Shown here piece by piece: positions 43,096-52,140 of a DNA stretch of 64,000 nucleotides; within the stretch, counting starts at the first letter, position 1, and the number at the start of each line of letters is the position of its first letter. This stretch comes from Dorea sp. 5-2 (lineage in GTDB: Bacteria > Bacillota > Clostridia > Lachnospirales > Lachnospiraceae). Below the pieces are notes generated by a model that saw nothing but the letters and a program-made list of their open reading frames with translations, made no database searches and was not told the origin of the DNA. Made by a program: the position numbers and the translations under genes. The stretch spans positions 157,734 to 221,733 of the forward strand of contig NZ_KE159718.1 in assembly GCF_000403455.2 (NCBI RefSeq), read 5' to 3'.

Positions 43096-44417
43096 GGCGG
43101 CTCCGCCCGTTCCCAGCCCTTCTGCCGGTTATAGGGCGGCGGGAAATGCCGTGGATTCTCAAAGGCTTTCCAGCCCGCCGCATAATTCTTCATGATGGAG
43201 TTAATATCACGAATGTCATACTGCTTCGGTTCCTCATAATCCGGGTGTCCCAGCCCTTCATGGTAGATTTGCAAGGAGCATACCATCTTCCCGCCGTACC
43301 CGTCCAAGAAGTTCAGAATCCGGGTGGCTAGGGTGTCCTCCGGCATGAATGACCGTTGGTGTTCTTTCAGATACCGCTCCATTGCTGGGCTTAGTTTCAG
43401 CTTTACATCGCCTTTCCGGTAAACCTCCATGACCTCCGCCCACATCTGCCCGATGTAGGCTCTGGAAGCGGCTTCATCTTCCAGAATGTGAACCTCCGCC
43501 GCTTCCGCCTGCACCTGCACCGGCAGGAAACGCCGGTTCCCGGTTCGGTCAAGGGGCAGGAAGTCCAGCGTGTTGGAAGTTCCGGCAAACACGCACTGCC
43601 GCTTATGGTCTTTTGGGTGGACTTCATAAGGGGCTTTGTAGGTTTCCTTCTGGCGGCTCAAAAAGGACTTAATATCCTCAATGCTCTTTGCGTTCGCCGT
43701 GGCAATCATTTCTGACATTTCAATAATCCAATGCCCTTGCAGCTTCCGGTATACGTTATCATCGTCTAACTTCCGCAGGTCATCGGAAAACCACTCATCA
43801 CGGACAGCAAGGAACCGGAAGAAGGTGGACTTCCCGGCTCCCTGACCGCCCACCAGACAGAGCATGACCTCAAACTTTGTCCCCGGCTTGAATACCCGTG
43901 CCACCGCCCCCAGCATGAACAGCAGGAGGACTTCGTAATTGTAATCGCTCACCTCCGCACCGAGGAAATGGCGCAGGGCATAGCGCACCCGCTCCGTCCC
44001 GTCCCATTGCAGGCTGTTCAGGTAATCACGGACAGGGTGATACCGGTATTCATTGGCGGCTACCTTGATAGCCCCCTCAATCCGCTTCTCTGATGTCAGC
44101 CCGTAGTGTTCCTCCAAATACAGAACTAAATATTGAATATCCACGTCCGTCAGCCGGTTCCCGTCCCGATACCAGCCAAGGGGCTTCACAATGTCAACCC
44201 GGTCAGTCAGGAGGTTGCTGCTGAACGCCCCTCGAAGCAGCGGGTCATGCAAAAACACCGCCCTGTAATTCCCCGGCGTGTTGGCGGTCTGCCCCTTCTG
44301 GGTGGTTTCCAGCATCTGCCGGACTTCCCCCACCGTCTTTTCACCGTCCATGCTGTCTACGGCTGTTCCCACGGCTTGCCTGACCTCTGGCGGCAAACTC
44401 TGATACCCTCCGCTCAA
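42993..44417 (-). CDS. VapE-family (virulence-associated E) replicative ATPase
   Basis: About 474 residues. The C-terminal P-loop domain has Walker A GGQGAGKS (LCLVGGQGAGKSTFFRFLA), Walker B-like HWIIEMSEM and the TGNRRFLPV region typical of VapE/D5-like proteins. TTG 44417 is preferred, with GGAGG nine bases before it; the ATG seven codons earlier lies over that site. With the upstream CHC2 zinc finger protein it forms a split primase-helicase for replication of the element. Confidence 0.9.
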   Translation of the reverse strand: MSGGYQSLPPEVRQAVGTAVDSMDGEKTVGEVRQMLETTQKGQTANTPGNYRAVFLHDPLLRGAFSSNLLTDRVDIVKPLGWYRDGNRLTDVDIQYLVLYLEEHYGLTSEKRIEGAIKVAANEYRYHPVRDYLNSLQWDGTERVRYALRHFLGAEVSDYNYEVLLLFMLGAVARVFKPGTKFEVMLCLVGGQGAGKSTFFRFLAVRDEWFSDDLRKLDDDNVYRKLQGHWIIEMSEMIATANAKSIEDIKSFLSRQKETYKAPYEVHPKDHKRQCVFAGTSNTLDFLPLDRTGNRRFLPVQVQAEAAEVHILEDEAASRAYIGQMWAEVMEVYRKGDVKLKLSPAMERYLKEHQRSFMPEDTLATRILNFLDGYGGKMVCSLQIYHEGLGHPDYEEPKQYDIRDINSIMKNYAAGWKAFENPRHFPPPYNRQKGWERAEPPDNGGHGKSGFQPLPEGEAVQLGLPEEWLEGEKP

Positions 44418-44967
44418 TCCGTTCCACCTCCTTCCCATGCCCCGTGATGACTGCGGCTTTTTCCTCCTTTGTCCCGGTCAGCAGCGTGTCTAAAAGATAA
44501 CCCACATACTCCCGTTTCTGCATGGCTTCCACAAACAGCGGGTTCCACCCGTCCCCCGGCGATTTCGGCGCATATGCCGTTTCCCACCGCTCCAACAGAT
44601 GGAGATAATCACTAAGCACCCGGAAGCATTTCCGCTCCGCCTGCAAGAACCGCAGTTCTGCCGACACGCTCCGTCTTGCCGGTTTTGGGGAAGCCCGCCC
44701 CCGGCTGTCATAAGAAATGCCAAAATCCGAAGCCAGCTTTTTCGCCGCTTCCAGACCGGGCAGCCCGTAAAGCCTTGCCACAAAGTCAATCACGTCCCCG
44801 TCCGCCTGGCAGCCGAAACAGTGGAACCGCTTATCCACCTTCAAGCTGGGATTCCTGTCATCATGGAAAGGGCAGCACGCCATGCCGTTCCGGTTCACCC
44901 GGATGCCGTACATTTCTGCTGCCTGTCTTGTTGTTACATTTTCCTTTACTGCTTCAAATACATTCAT
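44341..44967 (-). CDS. CHC2 zinc-finger primase-like protein
   Basis: The 208-residue protein has the DnaG-type zinc finger CCPFHDDRNPSLKVDKRFHC, then FGC (residues 27-51), after VTTRQAAEMYGIRVNRNG. The rest is helical. ATG 44967 has GGGAAGGGA upstream. It overlaps VapE, so they are coupled. Confidence 0.88.
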   Translation of the reverse strand: MNVFEAVKENVTTRQAAEMYGIRVNRNGMACCPFHDDRNPSLKVDKRFHCFGCQADGDVIDFVARLYGLPGLEAAKKLASDFGISYDSRGRASPKPARRSVSAELRFLQAERKCFRVLSDYLHLLERWETAYAPKSPGDGWNPLFVEAMQKREYVGYLLDTLLTGTKEEKAAVITGHGKEVERIERRVSEFAARGQASRGNSRRQHGR

Positions 44968-45026
44968 ACCGTCCCTTCCCGGAAATAAAAAAGCATCTGC
45001 CATTTCCACAGCGGAAAGCAAATGCT

Positions 45027-45815
45027 TCAAATCTCCATATCTTTTTTTGTTGCTGCCCTTACGTTCCTGCGCTCCATGCGCTCCCGGTTCACCCGGTCAG
45101 CTTCTATTTTCCCCCTTGCGAGCCTGTCCTTCATGGATTCCCTTGCCTTCTCTTTAATCTGCTCCTTATTTGCACGGCTCACCTCCGGTTTTTGGAGTGC
45201 CGACTGGACTTTCCTTAACACTTTCTGCGCCGCATTTCTTATCTGCTCCTGAACCGTACACAGGCACTTCACGGCGAAATCCCTTTTCTCCTGCGGGGCT
45301 TTCCGTTCCGGCGCAGCCAGCCACTTTTTATAATCCTCCACCGCCCGGATGTCCTCCTTCTGTGTTTCCGCCCGGACAGTATCTGTTACGACCTCGCAGG
45401 CTTTCTCATAAGCCGTGTTCGCCACTTCCTCCACCAGCGATTCTATGTCTGCAATCTTCATGGTGACCGTGGCAAGGGCTGCCTGTTTTTCAGAGAGTTC
45501 CCGCTCCTTTTCCTCAATCAGCCCCTCCTGTTTTTCCAGTTCCTTTTTTTTCTCGGAAATAGCTTTTTCGGCTTTATCAAACTTCTTTTCCTGCTCCGCT
45601 ATGGCTACGGTGTTTTTCGTCAAGGCTTCCCCCTGTGCGGAGAGTATTTTCTTCTGTTTTTCAATGATGAAGTCCTGCTTTTCCAGATAATCCCGCCCGC
45701 CGTAGGACGGCTCCTGTTCAAGATGAACCCCGTACCGCCTGCTGATGTCAAACAGGATTGTCCGGCAAATGGAATCAAAGGTCTGCTTCCGGTTATTGTT
45801 TTTCCCCTTCGGCTT
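45027..45815 (-). pseudogene. 3' part of IME-B relaxase, beyond the IS insertion
   Basis: Encodes KGKNNNRKQTFDSICRTILF, then a long coiled-coil tail (QKKILSAQGEALTKNTVAIA ... KDMEI, stop). The open frame extends into the IS on paper, but that part is antisense to the transposase. Removing the IS and one CTT copy fuses it in frame to the 5' part (LPSPDKPKGKNNNRK). Confidence 0.85.
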
Positions 45816-45897
45816 TGGTGTTAGAATATAATTAGTACAAGTTAGACATGGAAAATTCCCAACAGGAAAGTATAATAGAACAGATGGAGGAATGAAC

Positions 45898-46185
45898 ATG
45901 GCTACACAATATACAGAAGAATTTAAGAATGATGCAGTAAGGTATTGGAAGGAACATCCAGAGCTTGGGATTGCTAAGTGTGCAAAGAATCTGGGGATTA
46001 GTAAGACAGCTCTTTCTAACTGGAGAAAGATATATGATGCAAATGAGGGGACAGTCCCAACCAGAGGAAGGGGGAATTTTGAGAGTGATGATGCAAAGGA
46101 ACTTGCACGCCTGCGTAAAGAGCTACGTGATACACAAGATGCTTTAGATATCTTAAAAAAAGCAATCGGCATACTGGGAAAATGA
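45898..46185 (+). CDS. IS3-family OrfA (HTH protein)
   Basis: The 95-residue protein has HTH_Tnp_1 (TEEFKNDAVRYWKEHPELGI ... GISKTALSNWRK) and a C-terminal leucine-zipper-like segment (ELARLRKELRDTQDALDILK). GGAGG precedes the ATG. It overlaps OrfB by 4 bp (ATGA). Confidence 0.93.
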   Translation: MATQYTEEFKNDAVRYWKEHPELGIAKCAKNLGISKTALSNWRKIYDANEGTVPTRGRGNFESDDAKELARLRKELRDTQDALDILKKAIGILGK

Positions 46186-47099
46186 CAGAGGCTCTCTTCC
46201 TGGAGACTGCCCGGTATGAAGAGCAGCTTCTGGAAGAGGGGAAACGCCGGCCGAATGTCTCTGGTGTGCTGAGGATCTTAGGTGTTTCAAGAAGCGGATA
46301 CCTTGCATGGAAAAACCGCCTCCCTTCCACCCGGGAGAAGAGAAAGGAGCAGATAAAAGAGAGGATCGTTGAGATTTATCAGGAATCCCATCAGAATTAT
46401 GGAGCCCCCAAAATAGCAGAATGTCTGCGCAGGGAAGGAGAAAAAATAGCAGACAAAACAGTGGGGAATTATATGAGGGAATTGGGGATCAAAGCACAGT
46501 ACGTGAAACCTTATACCGTTACAACAATCGAACCGGATCTAAGCAGTAGGCTGAGAAATATTCTGAAAGAAAAATTTAATCCGGAAGAACCGGATGCAGT
46601 CTGGTGTTCGGATATCACTTATATCTGGACTTACGAGGGCTTTGTATACTTAACGAGTATTATGGATCTGTACTCGAGAAAGATCATCTCATGGGTATTA
46701 AGTAATACATTAGAAGCAAAACATGTCGTAAAAGCGGTAGAAAAGGCAAAAAGAAGGAGGAATGTGGAGAAACCCTTAATTCTGCATACAGACCGGGGGA
46801 TCCAGTATGTGTGCAGGGAGTATGTAGAGGCAACCATTGGAATGAAGAGAAGTTATTCGAAAAAAGCGTATCCATGGGATAATGCCTGTATTGAATCCTT
46901 TCATGCATTGATCAAAAGAGAATGGCTGAATCGATTTAAAATAAAAAATTATGAACATGCCTATAAATTGGTATTTGAATACATAGAGACATTTTATAAT
47001 ACGGTAAGAATCCACAGTCATTGTGGATATCTATCACCAAATGAATACGAGAATGTGTATGAACAGAAATTGAATAAGATGGAAAGATTGGCTGGATAA
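46182..47099 (+). CDS. IS3-family transposase OrfB (DDE)
   Basis: The 305-residue protein has HTH_21 (QESHQNYGAPKIAECLRREG) and an rve integrase core: D in WCSDITYIWT, D in LHTDRGIQYV and E in NACIESFHALIKRE, spaced as a D,D(35)E triad. It looks intact, so the IS may still move. Confidence 0.94.
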   Translation: MTEALFLETARYEEQLLEEGKRRPNVSGVLRILGVSRSGYLAWKNRLPSTREKRKEQIKERIVEIYQESHQNYGAPKIAECLRREGEKIADKTVGNYMRELGIKAQYVKPYTVTTIEPDLSSRLRNILKEKFNPEEPDAVWCSDITYIWTYEGFVYLTSIMDLYSRKIISWVLSNTLEAKHVVKAVEKAKRRRNVEKPLILHTDRGIQYVCREYVEATIGMKRSYSKKAYPWDNACIESFHALIKREWLNRFKIKNYEHAYKLVFEYIETFYNTVRIHSHCGYLSPNEYENVYEQKLNKMERLAG

Positions 47100-47160
47100 A
47101 AAATGGAAGGTTGTAAGAAAAGTTCACTTTTAACTTGTACTTTTTCTTGACATAGTACCA

Positions 47161-47763
47161 CTTGTCTGGGGAGGGCAACGGGATTCCCAGTTCTTCCAGT
47201 GCCTTTTCCTGCTGGGGGCATAACTCCCCGTACCGGTTTTTACAGTCGAATACATGGCGCTCATGGATATGCGGTGTCCCCTCGTCCAGATGGAGCGCCC
47301 AGTCCAAAAGATGGACGTGGGAGCCGAACCGCCGTTCAAACTCCCCGTAAAACTCATTCACAATCTGGAACAATGTTTCCGGCGGGACGGATTCCTCCAC
47401 CGTCCCAATCTGGTAAATACTTTCCTCCGGGCAGGTCTTGTTATTCGTGAGCAAATCCCCCACACTGCGGTTGCGCTCCGTGTGCCGGGTCTTTTCATTC
47501 CTTGCGTTCTGGGCTTCCACGTAATCCGAATAATGCTCCGTATAATAAGCCCGCTCTATCTGCTCAAAGCTGAAATCCGGCTGGGAGGAATCCTCCCGGC
47601 TCCCGGCGGTGGTGTAGCCCCGGTAACAGTCCCAGTACACGTTTTTCCTTGCCCGCTCTGAATCAATATGGCTGCTGTTATTCAGGTCAAAGCGGCGGTC
47701 ATTGTGGCGTGGGTTGTACGTGCCGTTTTTGCCGGAGCGTCCGTTGTGCCGTGTCAGTTTCAA
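47161..47763 (-). pseudogene. 5' part of IME-B relaxase, interrupted by the IS
   Basis: About 200 codons from MKLTRHNGRSGKNGTYNPRH to ELGIPLPSPDK. The catalytic histidine motif LHLDEGTPHIHERHVFD resembles the MobV/Pre H-x-D-E-x-x-P-H motif. The IS leaves the nuclease half separated from the coiled-coil half; a truncated protein with an IS-derived tail may be made. Confidence 0.85.
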
Positions 47764-47799
47764 TGCTAAATCCTCCTTCCTTTTTCAAGATTTCCCCGC

Positions 47800-48059
47800 T
47801 AGCGGAAGGGCTGCAGGGCTGCCGAACCTGCGGTGGCTTGCGTCAGGTAATACCCAGTACGAGTTGACGCAGGCATCAACTCTAGCTGGGCAAGGCGTTT
47901 CACCCTTGACCCGATAAGGACTGCCGCCCTTAACCCGCCAATGGGCTTCGCCCCTTGACCCCAACAGGGCTGCTGTGCCCCTGTACCCCGCACAGAAGGC
48001 CGCCGCCCTCTGTACTCCCGCAAAGTGCCAGCCCCGGAGCTGGGAAAGCTGCCCCCAAA
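47800..48059 (-). repeat. tandem hairpin array upstream of IME-B relaxase
   Basis: On the minus strand at least five units of about 25-28 nt follow each other, each opening with GGGTNAAGGG or GGGTACAGRGG and closing with a partly complementary GCCCTT/GCCCTGT-type arm. A further pair, AGTTGA/TCAACT and TGCGTCA/TGACGCA, follows. No gene is present. Likely the oriT region (inference). Confidence 0.6.
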
Positions 48060-48365
48060 TCAGGCAATATCCTTCCCGCCCAGCAGGGGCTTGAAGCCGT
48101 GTTCTTTGGCGTATGCCCTCGCCGCCGCCCGCCGTTCCTCACTGTAGGGCGGAACCAGCCGGATAGACAGCCGGGACTTATCCAGAACATAGGTCACACT
48201 CCCTTCCGGCGTGGACTTTTCCAAACGGCACAGGAGCGGATATTTTCTGCTGAACTCCGCCAGCCGCCGCTTCAAGTCCGCATTGAAGGTGTAGACGCTT
48301 GCTTCCTTCTCACCCTCGTTGAAATTTACGATAGTTTCCTTTTCATACTTAGACGGCTTTCCCAT
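48060..48365 (-). CDS. uncharacterised IME-B protein
   Basis: The 101-residue protein starts MGKPSKYEKETIVNFNEGEK and has YSEERRAAARAYAKEHGFKP near its end. GAGGAA precedes the ATG at 48365. It overlaps the previous gene by 17 bp. I have seen this type beside MobV-like relaxases but know no function. Confidence 0.65.
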   Translation of the reverse strand: MGKPSKYEKETIVNFNEGEKEASVYTFNADLKRRLAEFSRKYPLLCRLEKSTPEGSVTYVLDKSRLSIRLVPPYSEERRAAARAYAKEHGFKPLLGGKDIA

Positions 48366-48639
48366 AAAATTCCTCCCAGTCTGCGCTTTTTTCCACCATG
48401 CGGATATGCTTCTTTGCTTCAAAATATCCTTCCATTTCCAAACGGAGATGACGGTAAAAGCAGGGATACCATTCACCGGCTCCGCCGTCATCCAGCTTCC
48501 TTGCCAGGCACAGCACCCGGCGTTTCACCTTTTCATCCACCGTCAGGGCAGTGACCCACTTCAGCCTGTGGACTGTGTTCTCATGGCTCCTGCACCCAAA
48601 GGCATATAAAATTTTCTTTTCCTCAATGTTTAACTTCAT
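48349..48639 (-). CDS. uncharacterised IME-B protein, Cys/His-containing
   Basis: The 96-residue protein reads MKLNIEEKKILYAFGCRSHE ... RRVLCLARKLDDGGAGEWYP ... RHLRLEMEGYFEAKKHIRMV. GGAGGAAAG precedes the ATG at 48639. Its style recalls transposon-transfer assisting proteins, but I cannot assign it. It is first in the relaxase operon and divergent from the XRE gene. Confidence 0.65.
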   Translation of the reverse strand: MKLNIEEKKILYAFGCRSHENTVHRLKWVTALTVDEKVKRRVLCLARKLDDGGAGEWYPCFYRHLRLEMEGYFEAKKHIRMVEKSADWEEFYGKAV

Positions 48640-48852
48640 GTTCTTTCCTCCATAATTGATAGTTTGTTTTCCTGCCGTTTTGTCTGCAATCCGTTCCTGC
48701 CCGGAATCACCCCAGCGTTTTCCGTTCCTTTGGTATGCTCCTGTCATGGCACTACTTCTCCGGGAACGGTATCACTTGCAGCCGGTCATTCTGTTTTCAA
48801 TGTCCCTGTGACACTGAAATCTTATCAAAATAAACCGGCTTCCCCCGTATGT

Positions 48853-48920
48853 CCGAAAGGCTGGAAAATTTCCCGGAAACGCAAAATTTCCACGCTTTCG
48901 GAAATGCCCTGTGCTATAAT
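48853..48920 (+). promoter_or_regulatory. XRE operator palindrome and -10 box
   Basis: Interrupted palindrome CCGAAAG...GGAAAATTT....AAATTTCC...CTTTCGG (48853-48901), then TATAAT at 48915-48920, 34 bp before the XRE start. Probably the autoregulatory operator controlling the divergent XRE and relaxase operons. The 314-bp gap 48640-48953 holds nothing else convincing. Confidence 0.6.
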
Positions 48921-48953
48921 GGTCACGAACCCTGTTTTGAGAGGAGGGGCGCA

Positions 48954-49811
48954 ATGTATATAAAACTGACGCTTCAGGAGAAATTGAAGGACGAGAGAAC
49001 CAGCCGCCACATGACGCTTGCGGAACTGGAAAAGGCAACGGGCATAGCAAGAGCCACGCTGGGAAAATATGAATCCGACAAATGCACGGATATAAGCCCG
49101 TTCAACCTTGCAAAGCTGGCGGAATACTACGGCCTTTCCATGGATTACCTCATGGGGCTGACCGAAAACAAGAACCACCCGAACACCGCCCTGCATGAGC
49201 TGCACTTGAATGATTCCACGGTTGACTTGTTAAAAAGCGGCGCACTCAACAACCGGCTTCTCTGTGAGTTTGTCTGCCATCCGGGATTCCTGCGCCTGCT
49301 GACGGATATGGAAGTCTGCATTGACCGGATTGCGGATATGCGCATCCGTGACATGAACTTAGTTCTGGAACAGGCAAGGCAGTCTGTCATGGAACAGCGG
49401 CAGCCCCCGGAAAATGACCTCTATATGCGCACGCTGGAACTGGGGCAGGTCAGCGAGGAACTGTTTTTCAGCCACGTCATCCATGATGACCTTGACCGGA
49501 TTGTAAAAGACCTCCGCACCCGGCACGAATCCGACAAGACCACCGCCGAACTGGAAACCCCAGCAGCGGACTTTGCCCGGAACATCCCGGTGATACTGCT
49601 GGACGCCCTCATGCACAAAGGCACGGCGGACGAAAAACGGGCGTTTACTATCTGCCGGGTGTTCGGCATTGATTATATGAGCCTCCCAGAAGAGGAACGT
49701 GCCACCCTTGCCCGTGTGTTTAAAAAATCCCCTCTGCTCCCCGCAGCTTCCAGCCAGCGTGGAAAATCAAAGCTGCTGTCCCTGTTTGGGAAGAAAAAGA
49801 CGAAAGAATGA
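48954..49811 (+). CDS. XRE-family regulator of IME-B
   Basis: The 285-residue protein has an N-terminal HTH_XRE domain (MTLAELEKATGIARATLGKY, DISPFNLAKLAEYYGLSMDY) followed by a 200-residue helical C-terminal domain that may sense a signal or oligomerise. GAGGAGG precedes the ATG at 48954. Confidence 0.9.
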   Translation: MYIKLTLQEKLKDERTSRHMTLAELEKATGIARATLGKYESDKCTDISPFNLAKLAEYYGLSMDYLMGLTENKNHPNTALHELHLNDSTVDLLKSGALNNRLLCEFVCHPGFLRLLTDMEVCIDRIADMRIRDMNLVLEQARQSVMEQRQPPENDLYMRTLELGQVSEELFFSHVIHDDLDRIVKDLRTRHESDKTTAELETPAADFARNIPVILLDALMHKGTADEKRAFTICRVFGIDYMSLPEEERATLARVFKKSPLLPAASSQRGKSKLLSLFGKKKTKE

Positions 49812-49888
49812 CGCAAAAAGGGCTGCCATTCCCGTAAAATCCGGTTAGCAGTCCTCTTTACTGTATCGTGTGTCCCATGTTCAATTTT

Positions 49889-49910
49889 CCGGCTTTAGAG
49901 CCGCTTTTTC
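49889..49910 (+). terminator. terminator after the IME-B XRE gene
   Basis: Stem CCGGCT / AGCCG with a 4-nt loop, followed by CTTTTTC. Confidence 0.65.
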
Positions 49911-49929
49911 CAGACAGGAGCCAGCCGCA

Positions 49930-50313
49930 TTATACATAGACCAGTTCCGTATAAATAATTTCTTCTGCCCGGTTACGGATAGAATTGCAGCGGCGCACCC
50001 ATTCAAGCTGGTCATCCGCTTTCAATTTCTCCGTCACGCCCTCGGCGGCTTTCATCTGCTCCATGATAAGGTCAAGCCGTTCCTGTGCCTGCCCGTCCAC
50101 GTCGGCAAGGTGCGTCCAGAGTTTCCCGGATAACAGCAGGCTGCAATAAAGGGCGGGGCGGGCTTCTTCCAGATAGGCTTTACGCCTGCGCCCCCAATGC
50201 CCGATAGGGCGGGATTCCTTCGTCAACCGCAGGGCGGGAATGTAATAATCACCCACAAGAACGTAGTCAAGACCGTTGGTATCGTCATGGATTCTTTCTG
50301 GCAGTTCTTTCAT
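49930..50313 (-). CDS. TnpV family protein
   Basis: The 127-residue protein matches TnpV: YVLVGDYYIPALRL, IGHWGRRRKAYLEEARPALY, WVRRCNSIRNRAEEIIYTEL. It is the last gene of IME-B before its right attachment arm. Function unknown; it is common on Clostridia mobile elements. Confidence 0.85.
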   Translation of the reverse strand: MKELPERIHDDTNGLDYVLVGDYYIPALRLTKESRPIGHWGRRRKAYLEEARPALYCSLLLSGKLWTHLADVDGQAQERLDLIMEQMKAAEGVTEKLKADDQLEWVRRCNSIRNRAEEIIYTELVYV

Positions 50314-50420
50314 TCGTGACCTCCTGTATTCAGTTTTCCAGAATCCAGTTGTTCGTGTCCCTGTTCATGTGAATTTATTAGGCAACTGAACTCTTCACGA
50401 ACAAGTATGGCATATCCTTT

Positions 50421-51420
50421 CCCAATTTCTGATAGTTCATGCCGTGGGAAAGCTCCCGCCCCCGCGTTTCGGACGTGTTGAAGCTGCACTATGGTTTCTT
50501 TTCCTAAAAGCTCCGACATTTCTTTGAGCGTCGTTTTTTCCTTGCCGCCTAAGAAAAGCGTCGTGTCGCAATTCCCGCTTATGGTGTCCGCGTTGTCCTT
50601 GTAGATTGCCTTTAGCTGTGACTGGCTCTGCAAAATGATGGAAGCCGATATTTCCCGGCTCCTTATGGTGGCTATGAGTTTTTCAAACTTCGGTATCTGC
50701 CCGATATTCGCAAATTCATCAAGTAAGCACCTTACATGGACGGGAAGCCGCCCGCCGTATTCATCATCTGCCTTGTCGCATAAGAGGTTGAATAACTGGG
50801 TATAGAGTATGCTCACGACAAAGTTAAAAGTGTCGTCGGTATCGCTGATAATGACAAAAAGGGCGGTCTTTCTGTCCCCCAGCGTGTCAAGCTCCATTTC
50901 GTCCGTTTCCATAAGCTCCCGCAGCTCCCGTATGTCAAATGGCGCAAGCCGCGCACCGCAGGAAATGAGGATAGAGCTTCGCGTCTTGCCCGCCGATAAC
51001 AGGAATTTCTTGTACTGCCGGACAGCGAAATGCTCCGGGTCTTTTTCTTCCAGCCGTTCAAACATGAGGTCAACCGGGCTTTGAAATTCCGGGTCGTCCT
51101 CGCGGGCTTCGCTGGCGTTTATCATTTCAAGCAGCGTCGTGAAGTTCTTTTCTTCCTCCGGGGCTTCGTAGTGGATATAGCCGATAAGGGCGCAGTAAAA
51201 GAGCCGTTCCGACTTCACCCAGAAATCCTCCCCGGATTTCTCCCCGTCGCCTTTGGTGTTGGCGATTATGGTATTCACCAGCTTCAAAATGTCCTTTTCA
51301 CTCCGCAGATAGGCAAAGGGATTGTACTTCATGGATTTTTTGAAGTTAATCGTATTCAGCACTTTGATACGGTATTTGTACCTCTGTAACATTTTTCCTG
51401 TTTCCAAAATCAATGTACCT
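50421..51420 (-). pseudogene. virD4: middle part of virD4 with an additional frameshift
   Basis: Carries GTLILETGKMLQRYKYRIKV, ILQSQSQLKAIYKDNADTIS and GNCDTTLFLGGKEKTT. After GKETI the frame is broken by one extra base in GTGCAGC (plus 50483-50489). In the other frame it continues FNTSETRGRELSHGMNYQKL, then GK, up to the IME-B junction. Flanked by IME-C on one side and IME-B on the other. Confidence 0.88.
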
Positions 51421-51457
51421 TTTCGGACGATATGTCAAGGACATAGAGCAAATCCCC

Positions 51458-51640
51458 TCAAAAATTCATTCCTGACAGGTCATTTTCCAGTAACCGCATA
51501 ACTTTATCACTCATACTTTCACTACTGGTCTTGCTGAAATGTAACGAAACTTCATAAATAGTCCTGCCGATTTTTCGCTTAATTGTCTGTGGTTCTCTAA
51601 CCATCATTTTTTCATCTCTTGCTTGTCTAGTTTCCGTCAT
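51458..51640 (-). CDS. TnpW-like small protein of IME-C
   Basis: The 60-residue protein has the pattern KRKIGRTIYEVSLHFSKTSS and SESMSDKVMRLLENDL, close to TnpW. Followed by the IME-C left end. Function unknown. Confidence 0.7.
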   Translation of the reverse strand: MTETRQARDEKMMVREPQTIKRKIGRTIYEVSLHFSKTSSESMSDKVMRLLENDLSGMNF

Positions 51641-51661
51641 ACATTCCCCTTTCTTTAAAAA

Positions 51662-51711
51662 ATAAAAAGGGCGATAAAACCACGTGATTTAATAGTTTTA
51701 CCGCCCCTGCT
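51662..51711 (-). terminator. terminator upstream of the TnpW-like gene
   Basis: Stem GGGCGGTAAAAC / GTTTTATCGCCC on the minus strand, then TTTTTATTTTTT. It separates the membrane protein gene from the TnpW-like gene. Confidence 0.75.
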
Positions 51712-51766
51712 TTGTATAGGTGACTATTATTTAATTTTTTCTCATCCTAAAAGTTACATGGCAGGA

Positions 51767-52066
51767 TTATTTTCCTGCCACATCTTTTGATTTATTTTTT
51801 ACACTATCAATTCTATACCATAAATAAAATATACTACTACCTGCCGCTACCAATAAACTTATCCCCAAGATTATATCCTTTCTTATAATTTCATAAACAC
51901 CGACAATTATCAATCCAAAACTAATGGCTACGGCACACCAAAAACATAATGCCGGTACGAATGATTTACGCTTTCTTTCTTTATCTGATTGAATATATTC
52001 TTCTGTCCTTTCCCAAAACAGAAATTCTGTGATACCGCTGATTATTATTTCAAAAATATCTTTCAT
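51767..52066 (-). CDS. small two-span membrane protein
   Basis: The 99-residue protein has two hydrophobic spans (FVPALCFWCAVAISFGLIIV and IILGISLLVAAGSSIFYLWY) and a lysine-rich tail. AT-rich and without recognised relatives; follows the relaxase. Confidence 0.6.
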   Translation of the reverse strand: MKDIFEIIISGITEFLFWERTEEYIQSDKERKRKSFVPALCFWCAVAISFGLIIVGVYEIIRKDIILGISLLVAAGSSIFYLWYRIDSVKNKSKDVAGK

Positions 52067-52140
52067 AAGCTCAATCCTTCCCCAATAAACTCAAGTTATC
52101 CATATGTTTTCATATCTATTGTATCACTCATCCACCTCAA

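Larger units (their letters stand above)
45816..47160 (+). mobile_element. IS3-family (IS150-like) insertion sequence
   Basis: 1,345 bp beginning TGGTGTTAG and ending ACTATG..CCA-type ACCA, with related inner AGTACAAGTTA repeats at both ends. Flanked by 3-bp direct repeats CTT (45813-45815 and 47161-47163). Encodes OrfA and OrfB. It interrupts the relaxase gene of IME-B. Confidence 0.9.
38723..50420. mobile_element. IME-B, serine-recombinase element inserted in virD4
   Basis: 11,698 bp flanked by the two virD4 pieces. The core dinucleotide is GG (CC on plus, 38723-38724 and 50421-50422). Inner ends are inverted repeats (about 38728-38745 GTCAAGTGAAGAATTCA, and right end inward GTTCGTGAAGAGTTCA). 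It holds cargo genes, a large serine recombinase, VapE and primase genes, a relaxase broken by an IS, two small genes, an XRE regulator and TnpV. Confidence 0.85.

Noticed and set aside
46170..46190. Programmed -1 frameshift between IS OrfA and OrfB
   Set aside because: OrfB has its own ATG overlapping the OrfA stop (ATGA); no clear slippery A6G-type site was seen.
47800..48059. CRISPR array
   Set aside because: Units are short self-complementary hairpins with variable sequence and no spacers; no cas genes in the window.
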